A stretch of 64,000 nucleotides of DNA from Sodiomyces alkalinus F11 (GCF_003711515.1 NW_021167079.1:299471-363470), one strand, 5' to 3'. Shown: positions 22,630 through 35,001, counted from the stretch's first letter. The notes: generated from the sequence alone by a model not told the origin. Made by a program: numbers and translations.

Positions 22630-24849
22630 TACCCCCTTACTTAAGGTGGGTCTTCCTAGGTTAACTAACTAATTAGAGGCTTCGGTTTAAACTAAACGCT
22701 CTTAGCTTTTCTATCGGAAAATTAATAGTTCAGGGAAAAACGCCCTCGTAAAAGGGATCTAAATCTAACCCATTTAACTATTTAATGTAATTCTATCTTA
22801 CTTAGTTCCTCGATTCTGATTAGCCGGATCTGCTTAATCGTATCTATATCTATCGGATCTACTACGCCCTTAGAGGCCGTTATCGTCGTTACGGCCACGG
22901 CTTTAGCTACGGCTTTAGCACGTTTAATCTCTTCGTGTAGTTATTTCGATTACTCGATACGATCCTTTTAATCCATTAAATTAAGCTGTTACTATAGTCT
23001 TTTAATCCCCGCCTCCAGTAATGCCTTCGTTAAACGTCCGCGATTATCTCCTTTATGTTAACGTATATAACCTTAAAGAGACCTTATTATATTAACTAGT
23101 GCGCCCAGTAGTTATATATATCGACGTGCCGTAGCCTTATCCGCAGGCGTTATGCCTTCTTATTAATAAGGTTAATAGTCTATTAATTATCGTAGTGTAG
23201 CTATAGTTACTATTAGTCTAATCGAAGCTCTAAATCTCTTAATATCCGGCTAACGAATAACGTCTCTTTAGCGGTCTTTATATGAGCGAGTAGTTCCGAT
23301 TCTATTAATAATATCGTGACCGTCGGTTACTTACCCGCCTTCTAGTTAACGGTTCCCCTAAAGAGCTTTATCGTATATCCTTATAAACTTTTACGGTCTA
23401 GATTATCCCTAAAGGACATATCGCTTCCTATTGGGAAGAGCCTATCCCCGCCGAATTCTAGGTAGTAGTGTCTTATATAGTATAGGAATAGTAGTATTTA
23501 TTAAGCCCTTTTGAGGTGGTTAGAGGAGGGGTTAACGTTATATTAGGAAAGCTTCGAATAGGCGAACGCGATATCGGGCCTTATTATAATAGCGGTATAT
23601 GGGATAGAACCGATTATACCCTAGTACTAGCGGACCTCGGGAATCGACACGCGTATACCGTCACGGGGCGTTAGCGGCTTTATCGTTAATAATAGGGCCT
23701 TTAGTGGTTTTCGGTAGAGTATATCTATATAGTATTTAACCGCGATCTTCTTTATATAGGAGGATTATAATAGCTATAACCTATAGGTGGCTCTATTCCT
23801 TAGGACCTTAATTCCCAGGAACTAACGGATTCCTTCGCCTCCTAATAACCTATAGCTTCGCTTAAGGGTAGCCTTGAGGTTATCGGGGTTAGTCTTACGT
23901 TCTTTATAGTATATAACTCCGATATCGTCGACGTAGAAGAATAGGATTAAACCGTCGCAGATTATAACATGGGGGTTATTAGGTATAGCCGTGAATCCTA
24001 TCCTCTATAGCGTACCGCTAAATTCCTTTTACTATAGTAGTGGCGATACCCTTAAGCCGAAGAGGGCTTTCCGTAGTAGTAGTACCTTACCTAGCACTTT
24101 ATAGCCTTATAGTATCTTTATAAACACCTCTTCTTTAAGGCTAGCGTTAACGAACGCGTTAATAGCGTCGAACTGCCTTATCTCTAGGTTAAATCGGGCG
24201 GCGATCGCTATTGGTATACGGAAGGACCGCGAGGCTAGCGTTACGGCGTAGTCATCTTTAGTCTCTAACCGTTTTTATTAATCCCCTTATACTATAAGGC
24301 GTGCGTTATATTTAAGGAGGGTGCCTTCCTTATTAAATTTATAAGTATATACCTATCTATAGGCGAGGACTTATTACTTGTTAGCCTAATCACCGCGGAC
24401 CTCCTACTAGTAGCTTATTTATCGGTGCCCCTTAAGGTATTCCCCCTTAGCCTATAACCACCGCTCCCGTAACGGGTATAGGCGTATATCGCGGTAGTGG
24501 TTTAGCGGAGGCGGGAGATCCTCACGGGTTAGACGCGATAGGAAGGCGTTAGAGGGAGAGGGATTTATAGTACTAGCGCCGATAGCGTTACCGTTATTAA
24601 TACCTTGCTTCCTCCTACGTATAGGGTTATAAGTATTTCTAGCGGTAAAGAATGCCTTCTAGGCGTTATCGTTCTAGACATTCTTTAGTTATATATAGAC
24701 TTACGATAGTTCTTATAATAGCCGACGGGCACCCCTTCGGGGTATCTATGGCTATCCGTTAGTGGTTATCGTGGTCTTCCACCTTAATTCCCCTACCTAC
24801 CGCTAACGCTATAAGGAACGCGCGCGCGGGATCTTCCGGGGATATTAGA

Positions 24850-25280
24850 GGCGTAGGAAACGGTTTAAACCTTATAGTAATAAACCGTGAAGTATCCGTA
24901 GTAATAGCGGTGGCCTCTCCTTTATTCGTAGTAATAGCGGTATTATCGCCTTTACCCGTAATAATAGCGGTAGTATAGTCTTCTCCTATAATAATAGTAG
25001 TATCCGTAATAATAGCGGTGCCCGTAATAATAGCGGTGATATAATCTATAGTAATAGTATTAGCCTCTCCCGTAGTAATAACGATAGCATCAAAGTTACG
25101 AGGTTCTAAATCTATAGCCTAGGTATTAGGCTATCGATTTAGAACCTCGTCTATAGTAATAGCAGTGGCCTCTTTTATAGTAATAGCGACGGCCTCGCCT
25201 TTATCCGTAGTAATAGCGGTAGCATTAGAGTCTTCCGACTTAAGATCTAATACGTTTACGGCTATGCCCCTTAATAGTAG
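24850..25280 (-). repeat. Thr-rich coding repeats in the integrase-RT linker, copy A
   Basis: On the minus strand this is a degenerate tandem array encoding A-I-T-T-x-K-G-E-A and shorter T-A-I-I-T units. On the plus strand it appears as GTAATAGCGGT-rich repeats. Unit length varies. The same array occurs in copies C, D, E and F with different unit numbers, so it expands and contracts. It surrounds the palindrome at 25098-25150. Confidence 0.8.
25098..25150. repeat. 53 bp near-perfect palindrome in the pol linker, copy A
   Basis: Arms of 24 bp (ACGAGGTTCTAAATC... and ...GATTTAGAACCTCGT) differ at one base and enclose a 5-base loop GGTAT. In the minus-strand pol frame it codes for the string D-E-V-L-N-R-(W)-P-N-T-(W)-A-I-D-L-E. 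Matching palindromes occur in copies E (49217-49269) and F (62262-62314); copy D keeps the first arm only. Confidence 0.9.
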
Positions 25281-28200
25281 CCTATTCGCGCTCTTATCAG
25301 ATTAGGCGATACGGATAGATTATAGGCGTTCCCCGATTTCCTTAGCGGAAGCTATAGCTTATAGCGTTTTAAGCCTGCTATCGAATATCTCGTCTTCGTT
25401 AAAGACTACGTCGCTTATAGTGATAATATCCGTTAGGTATAGTAGCTAAATACGGAAGCTATTCGAGGATTAATATCCGATATAATAACCGATCTATACC
25501 TTCGGTTCTAGCCTTTATAGGCGGTTCCTTTTAGCTTAGGTATCGCGCGTTTTTATAAAGGCTTTATAGCCGTAAGCTCGCAGGTGCGTAAGGTTAGGTT
25601 AACGGCCGCGTAGGCCTTCGTATAGCGTTCGCTAGTCGTTAATATATCGTGGCGTTTTATTATACAGATATATAGCAGTCTTAAAGATCTTAGGCTAGAT
25701 AGACGTAGGCCGATTAGCCCTAATTCTTATAGCCCTCGCCCTTCTTTTAATAATACCTTCAATCCTTTCTATAACGCCGCTTTAATCCTATAAATATAGT
25801 ACTAACGGCTGGCCTTCTACCCCCGTAGTAGCGAGGAATGTAACGACTTTTAGGTGCTGAAATACCTCGGAATCGGCCCATAGGATACGTGGCTTAACAT
25901 CGAATTAGGTCTTAAACAGGGCAAAAATGTCTTTTAACGCGTGCAGGATAGAGCCTTAGTCTCTCTTCTAAAGGTAGTAATCCTATATATAACCTATGTA
26001 CACGTCTATGATAAATATAATAGACTTATATAGGCCGCCTAGCGATTCCGACTCTTCTAGATCGTGAAGATTAATAGCTAAGGCCTCTCCGGGCTTTAAC
26101 GGGTAAAGGGATAGTATCTATCGCATCTACGTAGGTATTTACGACTACCTATACGCGTTATAGTCTATTATATAAGGTCCTTTTATCTTTACCCCCTAAG
26201 TAGCGATAACGATCCTTATAAGTGTATCGGTCCTATAATAGCCGAGGCGTTCGTGCTACCGCTACGCTATAGTCTTCTATGGTTACCACGGTTATCGTAA
26301 TCTTCTATACGGGTTATCGCGGGGTTACCTTACCGAGACCGTGAACGCGGTAGCGGCCGTGGCTTCGGTGCGCTCGATTATATACTAGCCGTGGATATCT
26401 AGTAGCTTATAGATAGACCGGTTATTAGCGGAGCTAATAATAGTATTATTTACGGTATCCTAGCGGTAGCCTTATAGGCGTAGCTAGTATTCCGAGACGA
26501 TATTAGTGACGATTTCCTTATAGTATACGACGTTATAAAGGCGTAGTAGTCTTTTTATGCCTCATAGGGATCATATATATAGCTTAACGTCTCCGTATCC
26601 GAGGATAGAAGCCTTATAAATACCCACCTAAAGGGATAAAGATAAGGTATCCGTGGGTGGTCTAACGGCCGTAAAACGGCCTTAATTATTAAAGATATAG
26701 ATTAACGACCCTGAATCTAGGATTATATAGTCTAATAGCGCTTTACCTTAGTTAATAGAAAGGGATACCCCCTATTCTTATTATAATCTTAATAGTATCG
26801 TCGTACGACGACGCGCTACCCCTTAGGTTAGGTAGGCTCCTAGTCCCGTCGCGGTAACGGATAGGTCTTTCTAAACTATTATAGTAGTAGGCGTAGTATT
26901 ATAGATTTAATCTTCCTGGACTTCCTCTATCTTATTAGCGGTGATAGCTCCTAAGGCTTCCCGCCTCTTCTGTATGGCGGTGTCTACGCGACTTTTAAAG
27001 CTATAGTTACTTATCTTCTTTTCTATAACCTTCATAATATCTTCGCGGCCACACTAGATATAAAGGCGTATATCCGGCCTTACGTACTAATAGGCGGCGG
27101 TAGTATAGAGGTTCTTATATATCTCGTAAGGCCTTCTTATTACGGGAGGGATAGCCTTTACGGACGTATTACTATAAGGGCGCTTCTTGTTATTATTGTT
27201 ATTAGTAGTATCCTTAGTATTGGGGAGGTTCCTAAGGGTATTAAAGGTGCCTCTCCTAACTCTAGACTTTATAGCGGTGGATTATAGCCTTTTTATATTA
27301 CTAAGAACTGCCCGTAGAGCCTTTGCGAAGTCGTTAATCGTTAGCTTATTTTCCGTAATCTTATCGTAGTTATTCACTTGGTAGTTATTACTCTATTCCT
27401 AGGCGATAGGTCTAATAGCTTTTAACGCGTCTTCCGCCTAATAGTCCGCGCTTAATAGCTCTAAAACACCTATATATTTATAGTGTATTATGGCTGTTTT
27501 CTAGCTTACTACCTAGGCGTCTATATCCTTAGGTATAGCCTTTATAGGCGTGGTGTATTATTAGTATAGGACTAGGGCTTCCTTACAGAGGTCTATAGAT
27601 ATTAGTCCTGCGTACGCGTATAGGAGAGTAATCTATGCTTGTAGGTTATTGACGGTATTATCCTATAGCTAGGCTAGGAGGCTATATAATATAGTATAGA
27701 TAGTCCTTTCGATATAGGAGCGTACCTCGTTAAACTCCTTCTACTACGCGTTATAATCTGCCTTTTCTTTGCGGTATGCGCGGCGATCTTATAGGTAGCG
27801 CGTACGCCCCTTTTTAGAGAGGTTATTAATAGATATAGGCGTCCTAGTCGTTAATTCTTTCGTTACGGCCATAATCGTAACCTTCCGGCGGGCGGCCGCT
27901 TTCTTCTTACCGGCGGCTATAGCCGCTATAGTAGCGGCTATAGTAACGACGGCGTCCGCGACGTCCTTACCGCCCTTTAGCGTGATAGTAGAGGACGGAG
28001 TAGCCGTGACGGTAGTGGCCGTGGCCTCCTCTATACTAGAGTCCACGGCGAGGGCCTTATATTTACGGATATTAGGTGGCGTGGGCTCAAGAAGCAGGTA
28101 GGTATCGGCCTCCTTATCACTTAGCTTTAGATCGAGATAGTTTCCCTAGTAGGAGGCAGATTTACCACGCATGACACGCTCCTATATTACCTAATCCCTC

Positions 28201-28431
28201 TAGTTAACAAGGGTAGTAGCGGCCGCCTTCTATTCGGCGTTAGATACGTTAGAAGATATCTTTCCTAGTTTACTATTTATCGGTTAGTTAATTAATAGAT
28301 AGGTTAATTAATCTTTTAATTACTCTGATTAGGTCGATTGTAGTTATTTAAGAGTACTTATATAAACGTGATTATTTCTTTATAGTAGAATTGGGGTAGC
28401 CTTATTAATATCTATTATTTAGGCGTTAAAA

Positions 28432-28445
28432 ACCGGGCTTATAAC
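28432..28445 (-). other. primer binding site, copy A (initiator tRNA-Met type)
   Basis: Directly inside the 5' LTR. The plus strand reads ACCGGGCTTATAAC; copy E has the unmutated ACCGGGCTCATAAC. GGGCTCATAAC equals the anticodon arm of eukaryotic initiator tRNA-Met, so the element probably primes with a tRNA half, as Drosophila copia and yeast Ty5 do. Confidence 0.7.
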
Positions 28446-28719
28446 TATCACACGTTAAATAGCACTTAGATAATTTACTTAGTAGAGTAGAAATCTCGTA
28501 TATATATATTATATTAAGTTATATCTATATAAGACTCTTATACCCTTAATTTAGGTAGTAAAGACTCTATTATAGGTACTATATTATTAAGATCCTATCC
28601 GGTCTTTTCCGGTATCCGCCCCTGTTATATCCTGATACCCCAGGTCCGAAGCCCTTAGTTAAGGAGTGGATCCCCCCTGGATCTTCTATAGACCACGTCG
28701 TGGTCCTGCCCATACGATA
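28446..28719 (-). repeat. family-1 LTR, copy A 5' LTR
   Basis: 274 bp, the same length as its partner at 22356-22629. It is bounded by TATCACACG and CATACGATA and followed directly by the AGATA duplication. Confidence 0.92.
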
Positions 28720-28724
28720 AGATA

Positions 28725-28974
28725 TTCCTATTAAGGGACTATCATTTAATCATTATCCTCTTTTGCAATTGCTTGTTCTACGTTTGAGGTATCTTTCCAG
28801 TTCAACTTATATTGCCCTGATCAGAACAGTGACTACCGATCTACTTCTTCGGTAAAGATTATAGCGGTGTTGGTTATGTTTTGGTTATATATGGTGGTTT
28901 TGCTGGACTTACCTCTTTGTCTGATCTTTGTGTTAACGATCTAGTGCCACTACGTCTTTATCCAGTTATAATAA
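28725..28974. other. unmutated target sequence, right half
   Basis: Continuation of 22272-22355 beyond copy A. CA and TG are frequent (for example 28760-28960), unlike the flanking copia DNA. A short T/G-rich run at 28870-28930 has no recognisable protein. It stops abruptly at about 28975 where copy B begins without an LTR, marking a deletion breakpoint. Confidence 0.45.
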
Positions 28975-31120
28975 GTATTTACGATTACCTATACACGTTA
29001 TAGTCCGTGGTGCGTAGTCCCTTTATTTTCACCCCCTAAATAGCGTTAACGATCCTTATAAGGGTATCGGTGCTGTAATAGCCGAGTCGCTTATACCACC
29101 GCTTGGCTATAGTCTTCTACGGTTACCGCGGTTATCGCGATCTTTTATACGGGTTATCGCGGGGTGCTAAGCCGAAACCGTAAACGCGGTGGCCGCTATA
29201 GCTTCCGCGCGCTCGATTATATACTAGCCGTAGATATCTAGCAGCTTATAGATAGGCCGATTATCGGCAGAGCTAACGATAGTATTATTTACAGTATTCT
29301 AGCGGTAGCCTTATAGGCGTAGCTAGTATTCCAAGACGATATTAGTAACGAACTCCTTATAATATATAATATCACGGAGGCGTAGTAGCCTCTTCGTGCC
29401 CGATAGGGTTATATATATAGCTTAACGTCTCCGTATCCGAGGATAGAAGCCTTATAAGTACCCACCTAAAAGGATACGAATAAAGTATTAGTGGGTAGTC
29501 TAACGGTCGTAAAACGACCTTAATTATTAAAGACGTGGATCGATAATCCTAAGTCTAGGATAGCATAGTACAGTAGTGCTTTAGCTTAGTTAATAGATAA
29601 AGATACTCCTTATACTTATAATCTTAATAGTATTATCCTGTAAGGGCGCGCCACCCCCTTATCTTAGGAGGGGTAGACGTCTAGCCGTATACTCGCGGTG
29701 ACGGAAAGGTCTTTTAAAACTATACTTACGGGTAGAGTAGTACCCCCCCGATTCTATTATTACGGTATAGTACTTATAATAGGCGTAGTATTATAGAGTT
29801 AGTAATAGCCCCTAAGGCTTCCCGCCTCTTCTATATCACGGTGTCTATACGGTTTTTAAAACTATAGTTACGTATCTGCTTTTCTATAACCTTTATAATA
29901 TCTTCGCGGCTATACTTGGTATAAAGGCGTATATCCGGCCTTATATACTAATAAGCGGCGGTAGTATAGGTATTCTTATATATCTTATAAGGCCTCCTCG
30001 CTACGGGAGGGATCGCCTTTACGGATATATTACTACGAGGACGCTTCTTATTATCTGTATTATTAGTAGTATCCTTAGTATCGGGGAGGTTCCCGAGGGT
30101 ATTAAAGGTGCCTCTCCCGACTCTAGACTTTATAGTGGAGGATTATAGGCTCTTTATATTACTAAGAACCGCCTTTAAAGCCTTTACGAAGTCGTTAAGT
30201 ATTAGCGTATTTTCCGTAATCTTATCGTAGTTATTAACTAGGTAGTCATTACTCTATTCCGGGGTAATAGGTCTAATAGCTTTTAACGCGTCTTCCGCCT
30301 AACGGTCCGCGCTTAATAGCTTTAAAACGCCTATATATTTATAGTGTATTATCGCTGTTTTCTAGCTTATAACCCAGCTATCTATATCCTTAGATATAGC
30401 CTTTATAGGCGTAGTATATCGTCGATATAGGGCTAACGCTTCCTTACGAAGGTCTATAGGGGTTAGTCCTACGTTTATATATAGGAGAGTAATCTAAGCC
30501 TATAGGTTATTTACGGTATTATCCTATAGCTAGGCGAGGAGGTTATATAATATAGTGTAAACGGTCCCTTCGATATAGAAGCGTACCTTATTAAACTCCT
30601 TCTACTATGCGTCGTAGTCTGCCTTTTCCTCGCTGTATACGCGGCGATCTCATAGGTAACGCGTACGCCTCTTTTCAGAGAGGTTATCGATAGATATAGG
30701 CGTCCTTATCGGTGGTTTTTTCGTTACGGCCGTAGTCTTCCGGCGGGCGGCCGTCTTCTTCCTACCGGCGGCTATAGCGGCTATAGTAGCGGCTATAGTA
30801 GCGGCCATAGTAGCGGCGGCGTCCGTAGTATCGGCGGCCTTATCGCCCTTTAGCGTGACGGTGGAAGATATAGTGGCCGTAGCCGTGGCCTCCTCCGCGT
30901 CTAGGTCTATAATAAGGGCTTCGTACTTACAAATATTAGGTAGTATAGGTATAGGAAGGAGGTAGGCGTTAGCCTCCTCGTCGCTTAGCTTTAGATTAAG
31001 GTAGTTATCCTAGTAGGAGGCAGATTTACCGCGCATAGTACGCTCCTATACTGCCTAATCCCTCTAGTTAACGAGGGTAGTAGCGGCCGCCTTTTATTTA
31101 GTGTTAGATATGTTAGAAGA
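28975..31120 (-). pseudogene. copia gag-protease-integrase fragment, copy B
   Basis: Gag occupies about 31120-29800, with the Ala-rich segment at 30700-30900. The protease region near 29550 reads D-L-G instead of D-S-G (TCA to TTA or equivalent change). The pre-integrase part runs to 28975. Frames align with copies A and F through 26135-28200 and 59000-61000. Numerous TAG/TAA stops are present. Confidence 0.75.
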
Positions 31121-31292
31121 TATCTGTATTAGTCTATCGTTTATCGGTTAATTAATTAATCTCTTAATTACTCTAATTAGGTTAATAGTAGTTATTGTAG
31201 AGTGCTTATATAAACATAAGTGCTTTTTATAGTGGAATAGGGGTAGCCTTATTAATATCTATCGTTTAGGCGTTATAAACTGGGCTTATAAC

Positions 31293-31579
31293 TATCGCAC
31301 GATAAATAGGCACTTAGATAATTAACTTAGTATAGCAGAAATCTCGTATATATATATTATATTATGTTATATCCGGGAGAGTCTCTTATACCCTTAATTC
31401 AGGTAGTGAAGACTCTATTATAGGTACTATATTATTTAGATCCTATCCGGTCTTTTCCGGTATCCGCCCCTATTGTGTCCTAATACCCGAGGTCCCCGAT
31501 ATCCGAAGCCCTTAGTTATAGCGTGGATCCCCCCTGGATCCCCTATAGACCACGTCGTGGTCCGTGTGCCTATGCGACA
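31293..31579 (-). repeat. family-1 LTR, copy B 5' LTR
   Basis: 287 bp. It has the AATAGGCAC variant near one end, a 10-base insertion (CCCGATATCC-like) and the GTCCGTGTGCC variant near the other end. It ends GCGACA with the original CA preserved. Confidence 0.9.
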
Positions 31580-34500
31580 GATAGCAGCCCGCCGGAAGGC
31601 TACGGCCATAACAAAAGAACTAATAATAAGGACGCCTATATCTATTAACGACCTCTTTAAAAAGAGGCGGACGCGCTACTTATAAGATTACTGTGTATAC
31701 TGCGAAGAAAAGGCGGACTACGATATATAGTAAAAGCAATTTAATAAGATACGCTCCTATATTAAAGGGACTATATACACCACGCTATATAACCGCCTCG
31801 CCTAGCTATAGAACGATACCGTAAATAATCTATAAGTCTGGATTACTCTCCTCCACGCGTACGCAGAACTAACCCTTATAGACCTCTATAAGGAAGCCCT
31901 AGCCCTATACCGACGATATACTACGCCTATAAAGGCTATATCTAAGGATATAGATAAGTAGGTTATAAGCTAGAAAATAACGATAATACACTATAAATAT
32001 ATAGGCGTTTTAACGCTATTTAGCGCGGACTATTAGGCGGAAGACGCGTTAAAAGCTATTAGACCTATTACCTAGGAATAGAGTAATAACTACTTAGTTA
32101 ATACCTACGATAAGATTACGGAAAATAAGCTAACGATTAACGACTTCGTAAAGGCTTTAAGGGTGGTTCTTAGTAATATAAAAAGCCTATAATCCTCCGT
32201 TATAAAGCCTACGAGTCGGGAAAGGCATCTTTAATACCCTTAGAAACCTCCCCGATACTAAGGATACTACTAATAATAAAGATAATAAGAAGCGTCCTTA
32301 TAGTAATACGTCTGTAAAGGCTATCCCTCCCGTAATAAGGAGGCCTTATAAGATATATTAGAATACCTATACCACCGCCGCCTATTAGTATATAAGGCCG
32401 TATATACGTCCTTATACCTAGTAAAGCCGTAAAGATATTATAAAGGTTATAGGAAAGAAAATACGTAATTATAATTGTAAAAGCCGCGTGGATACCGCGA
32501 TACAGAAAAGGCGGGAAACCTTAGGGGCTATTACCGCTAATAAGATAGCGGAAGCCTAAGAAGATTAACTCTATAATACTACGCCTATTATAACTACTAT
32601 ACCGTAACTATAAAGTCGGGGGGTTACTAGGCTACCCGTAAGTATAGTTCTAAAAGACCTTTCCGTTACCGCGAGTATACGGCTAGGCGTTTACCCCTCC
32701 TAAGAAGGGGGGGTAGTATACCCTTATACGAAAATACTAGTAAGATTATAATAGGGAGCGTCCCTCTTTATTAACTAAGCCAAAGCATTACTATACTACG
32801 CGATCCTAGATTTAGGATTGTTAATCCACGTCTTTAATAATCAAGGCCATTTTACGGCCCTTAGACCGCCTACTAATAAGCTAATATCACTTTAGGTAGG
32901 TACTTATAAGGCTTTTATCCTTGGATACGGAGACGTTAAGCTATATATATAATTCTTATCGGGCACGAAGAGGCTATTACGCCTCCGTGACGTTATAAAC
33001 TATAAGGAGTTTATTACTAATATTATTTCGGAACGCTAGCTACGCCTATAAGGCTACCGCTAGGACACTATAAATAATACTATTATTAGCTCTGCCGATA
33101 ACCGGCCTATCTATACGCTACTGGATATCTACGGCTAGTATTTAATCTAACGCGCAGAAGCTATAGTAGCCACCGCGTTTACGGTTTCGGCTTAGTATCC
33201 CCGCGATAACCTGTATAGAAGATCACGATAACCGCAGTAACCGTAGAAGACTACCCCGTAAAGGTAGTATAAACGCCTCGGCTATTACGGCACCGATACC
33301 CTAATAAGGATTATCGACGCTACTTAGGGGGTAAGGATTAAGGGGCCGCGAACCGTAGAGCGTAACGCGTATAGATAATAGTAAATACCTACGTAGAATA
33401 GAAGTATACTATCCCTTTACCCGTTAAGGCCCGGCGAAGCCCTGGCCATTAACTTCTATAATCTCGAAGAGGCGAAGGTATTAGCCGGCGGTCTGTATAG
33501 GTCTATTATATTCGTTATAGATATATATATAGGTTATATGTGGGATTATTACCTATAGAAAAGAGACTAAGGATTTATTCTTTATACATTGAAAGATATT
33601 TTTACCTTACTTAAGACCTAATTCGATATTAGGCTACGCGTTCTATAGGCTGATTATAGGATATTGTAGCACCTAGAAGTCGTTACTTTCCTCGCTGCTA
33701 AGGGGGTAAAAGGTTAGCCGTTGGCACTATATTTATAGGATTAAAATAGCGTTGTAGAACAGATTAGAGGTATCGTTAAAAGGAGGGCAAGGGCTATAGA
33801 GATTAGGGCTAATCAACCTATATCTATCTGGCCTAAGATCTTTAAGACTACTATCTATCTGTATAATAGAACGCTATGATATATTAACGATTAGAAGACG
33901 CTATACGAAGGCCTGCGCGGCTATTAGCCTGACCTTATATATCTACGAGTATACGGCTATAAAGTCTTTATCAAAACGCGCGATACCTAAGCCAAAAGGA
34001 ACCGCTTATAAAGGCTAGAACCGAAGGCATAGATCGGATATTATATTAGATACTAATCCTCGAATAGCTTCCGTATCCAGCTACTATACCTAACGGATAG
34101 TATCACTATAAGAGACGTGATCTTTAACGAAGATAAGACCTTTAACGGTAGAATTAAAACTCTATAAGCTATAGCTTCCGCGGAGAAAATTAGGGTACGC
34201 CTATAATCTATCCGTATTACGTAATCTAATAATACTATAACCGCGAATAGGCTACTATTAAGGGGTATAGCCGTAGACGTATTACATCTTAAGTCCGAAG
34301 ACTCTAATGCTACCGTTATTATTATAGGTAAAGGCGAGGCTATCGTTATTACTATAAGAAAGGCTACCACTATTACTATGGGCACCGCTATTACTATGGA
34401 TACTGCTATTATTATAGGAGAAGACTACGCTACCACTATTACTACGGGTAAAGGCGATATTACCGTTATCACCGCGGACGAAGGCGAGGCTACCGGTATT

Positions 34501-35001
34501 ACTACGGGTACCGCTATTACTACGGATACTCTATAGTTTACCACTATAAGGTTTAAACCGTTTCCCACGCCTCTGATATCCCCGGAAGATCTTGCGCACC
34601 CGTTCCATATAGCGTTAGCGGTAGTCCTGGGTGTTAAGGGAGAAGAACACGATAACCACTAACGGATAACTATAGATACCCCTAGGGGGTGCTTATCGGC
34701 CGCGCGCGTATTACCCGCGCGCCTATCTATTATAAGAACTATTATACGCCCCTACACGACTAAGAAAGTGTCGAACGATAATATCTAAAAGGCGTTCTTC
34801 AACGCCGGAAGGACTTCTGACCCTATAAGTATAAGGAAGTAGGTTATTAACGATAGTAATATTGGTGCTATAGATCCCTCTCCCTCTAACGCCTCCTAGC
34901 CGTTATTACGCTTAACCCGCGAGCATCTCCCGCCTCCGCTAAACTACTACCACGATATACGCCTTTACCCGTTACGGAAGCGGTGGTTATAGGCTAAAGT
35001 G
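31580..35001 (+). mobile_element. copia family 1, copy C, first segment (5'-truncated)
   Basis: Plus-strand copy starting inside gag (C-R-R-K-A-T-A type basic segment at 31590) and running through protease and integrase into the linker. It is interrupted at 35001 by copy D and resumes at 41061, where the match to copy F around 62850-62890 continues without loss. Confidence 0.85.
31580..35001 (+). pseudogene. copia gag-protease-integrase-linker, copy C
   Basis: The gag remainder (about 31580-32600) aligns with 59350-60340 of copy F. The protease region near 32805-32830 reads I-L-D-L-G-L-L-I-H-V-F-N-N, with the active-site Ser lost. Integrase (about 33130-33990) includes I-D-I-Y-I-G-Y near 33515, L-Y-N-R-T near 33855 and Y-G-Y-K-V-F-I-K-T-R-D-T near 33950. 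The Thr-rich linker is at 34290-34540 and lacks the palindrome present in A, E and F. RT begins after copy D. Confidence 0.8.

Larger units (their letters stand above)
22700..28270 (-). pseudogene. copia gag-pol polyprotein, copy A
   Basis: Approximate order on the minus strand: gag 28270-26900, protease around 26720, integrase about 26400-25450, linker about 25280-24850, RT about 24350-23400, RNase H to about 22700. Gag has an Ala/Thr-rich segment with a basic K-K-K-A-A-A-R-R-K run near 27880. Protease D-S-G is intact (26709-26717). RT has F-Y-V-D-D-I-G with the YVDD codons intact at 23924-23935, followed by the F-L-G-I-K-type block. Stops are TAG/TAA at Gln/Trp codons; no part could be made as an active enzyme. 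Confidence 0.85.
22356..28719 (-). mobile_element. copia family 1, copy A (complete, nested)
   Basis: Ty1/copia element of 6364 bp with two 274 bp LTRs (22356-22629 and 28446-28719) and a perfect 5 bp target duplication AGATA (22351-22355 and 28720-28724). Internally, on the minus strand: primer site, gag, protease, integrase, repeat-rich linker, RT, RNase H, polypurine tract. It keeps the catalytic triplet D-S-G of the protease and Y-V-D-D of RT, so it is the least damaged family-1 copy at these sites. Gln/Trp stops remain throughout. Confidence 0.92.
28975..31579 (-). mobile_element. copia family 1, copy B (5' half only)
   Basis: Minus-strand copy retaining the 5' LTR (31293-31579), gag, protease and the start of integrase. 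It ends at 28975 inside sequence matching about 26135 of copy A. RT, RNase H and the 3' LTR are absent. Its outer LTR edge abuts the gag of copy C at 31580, so B probably inserted in C and a later deletion removed B's 3' half together with C's 5' end. Confidence 0.8.

Noticed and set aside
24880..25250. Simple microsatellite or minisatellite
   Set aside because: The array keeps codon phase with the pol frame of the element and recurs at the same place in other copies, so it is a coding linker.
31473..31685. Open frame crossing from copy B's LTR into copy C gag
   Set aside because: The start lies in LTR sequence and only the last 35 codons are gag. It is a junction artefact, not a gene.
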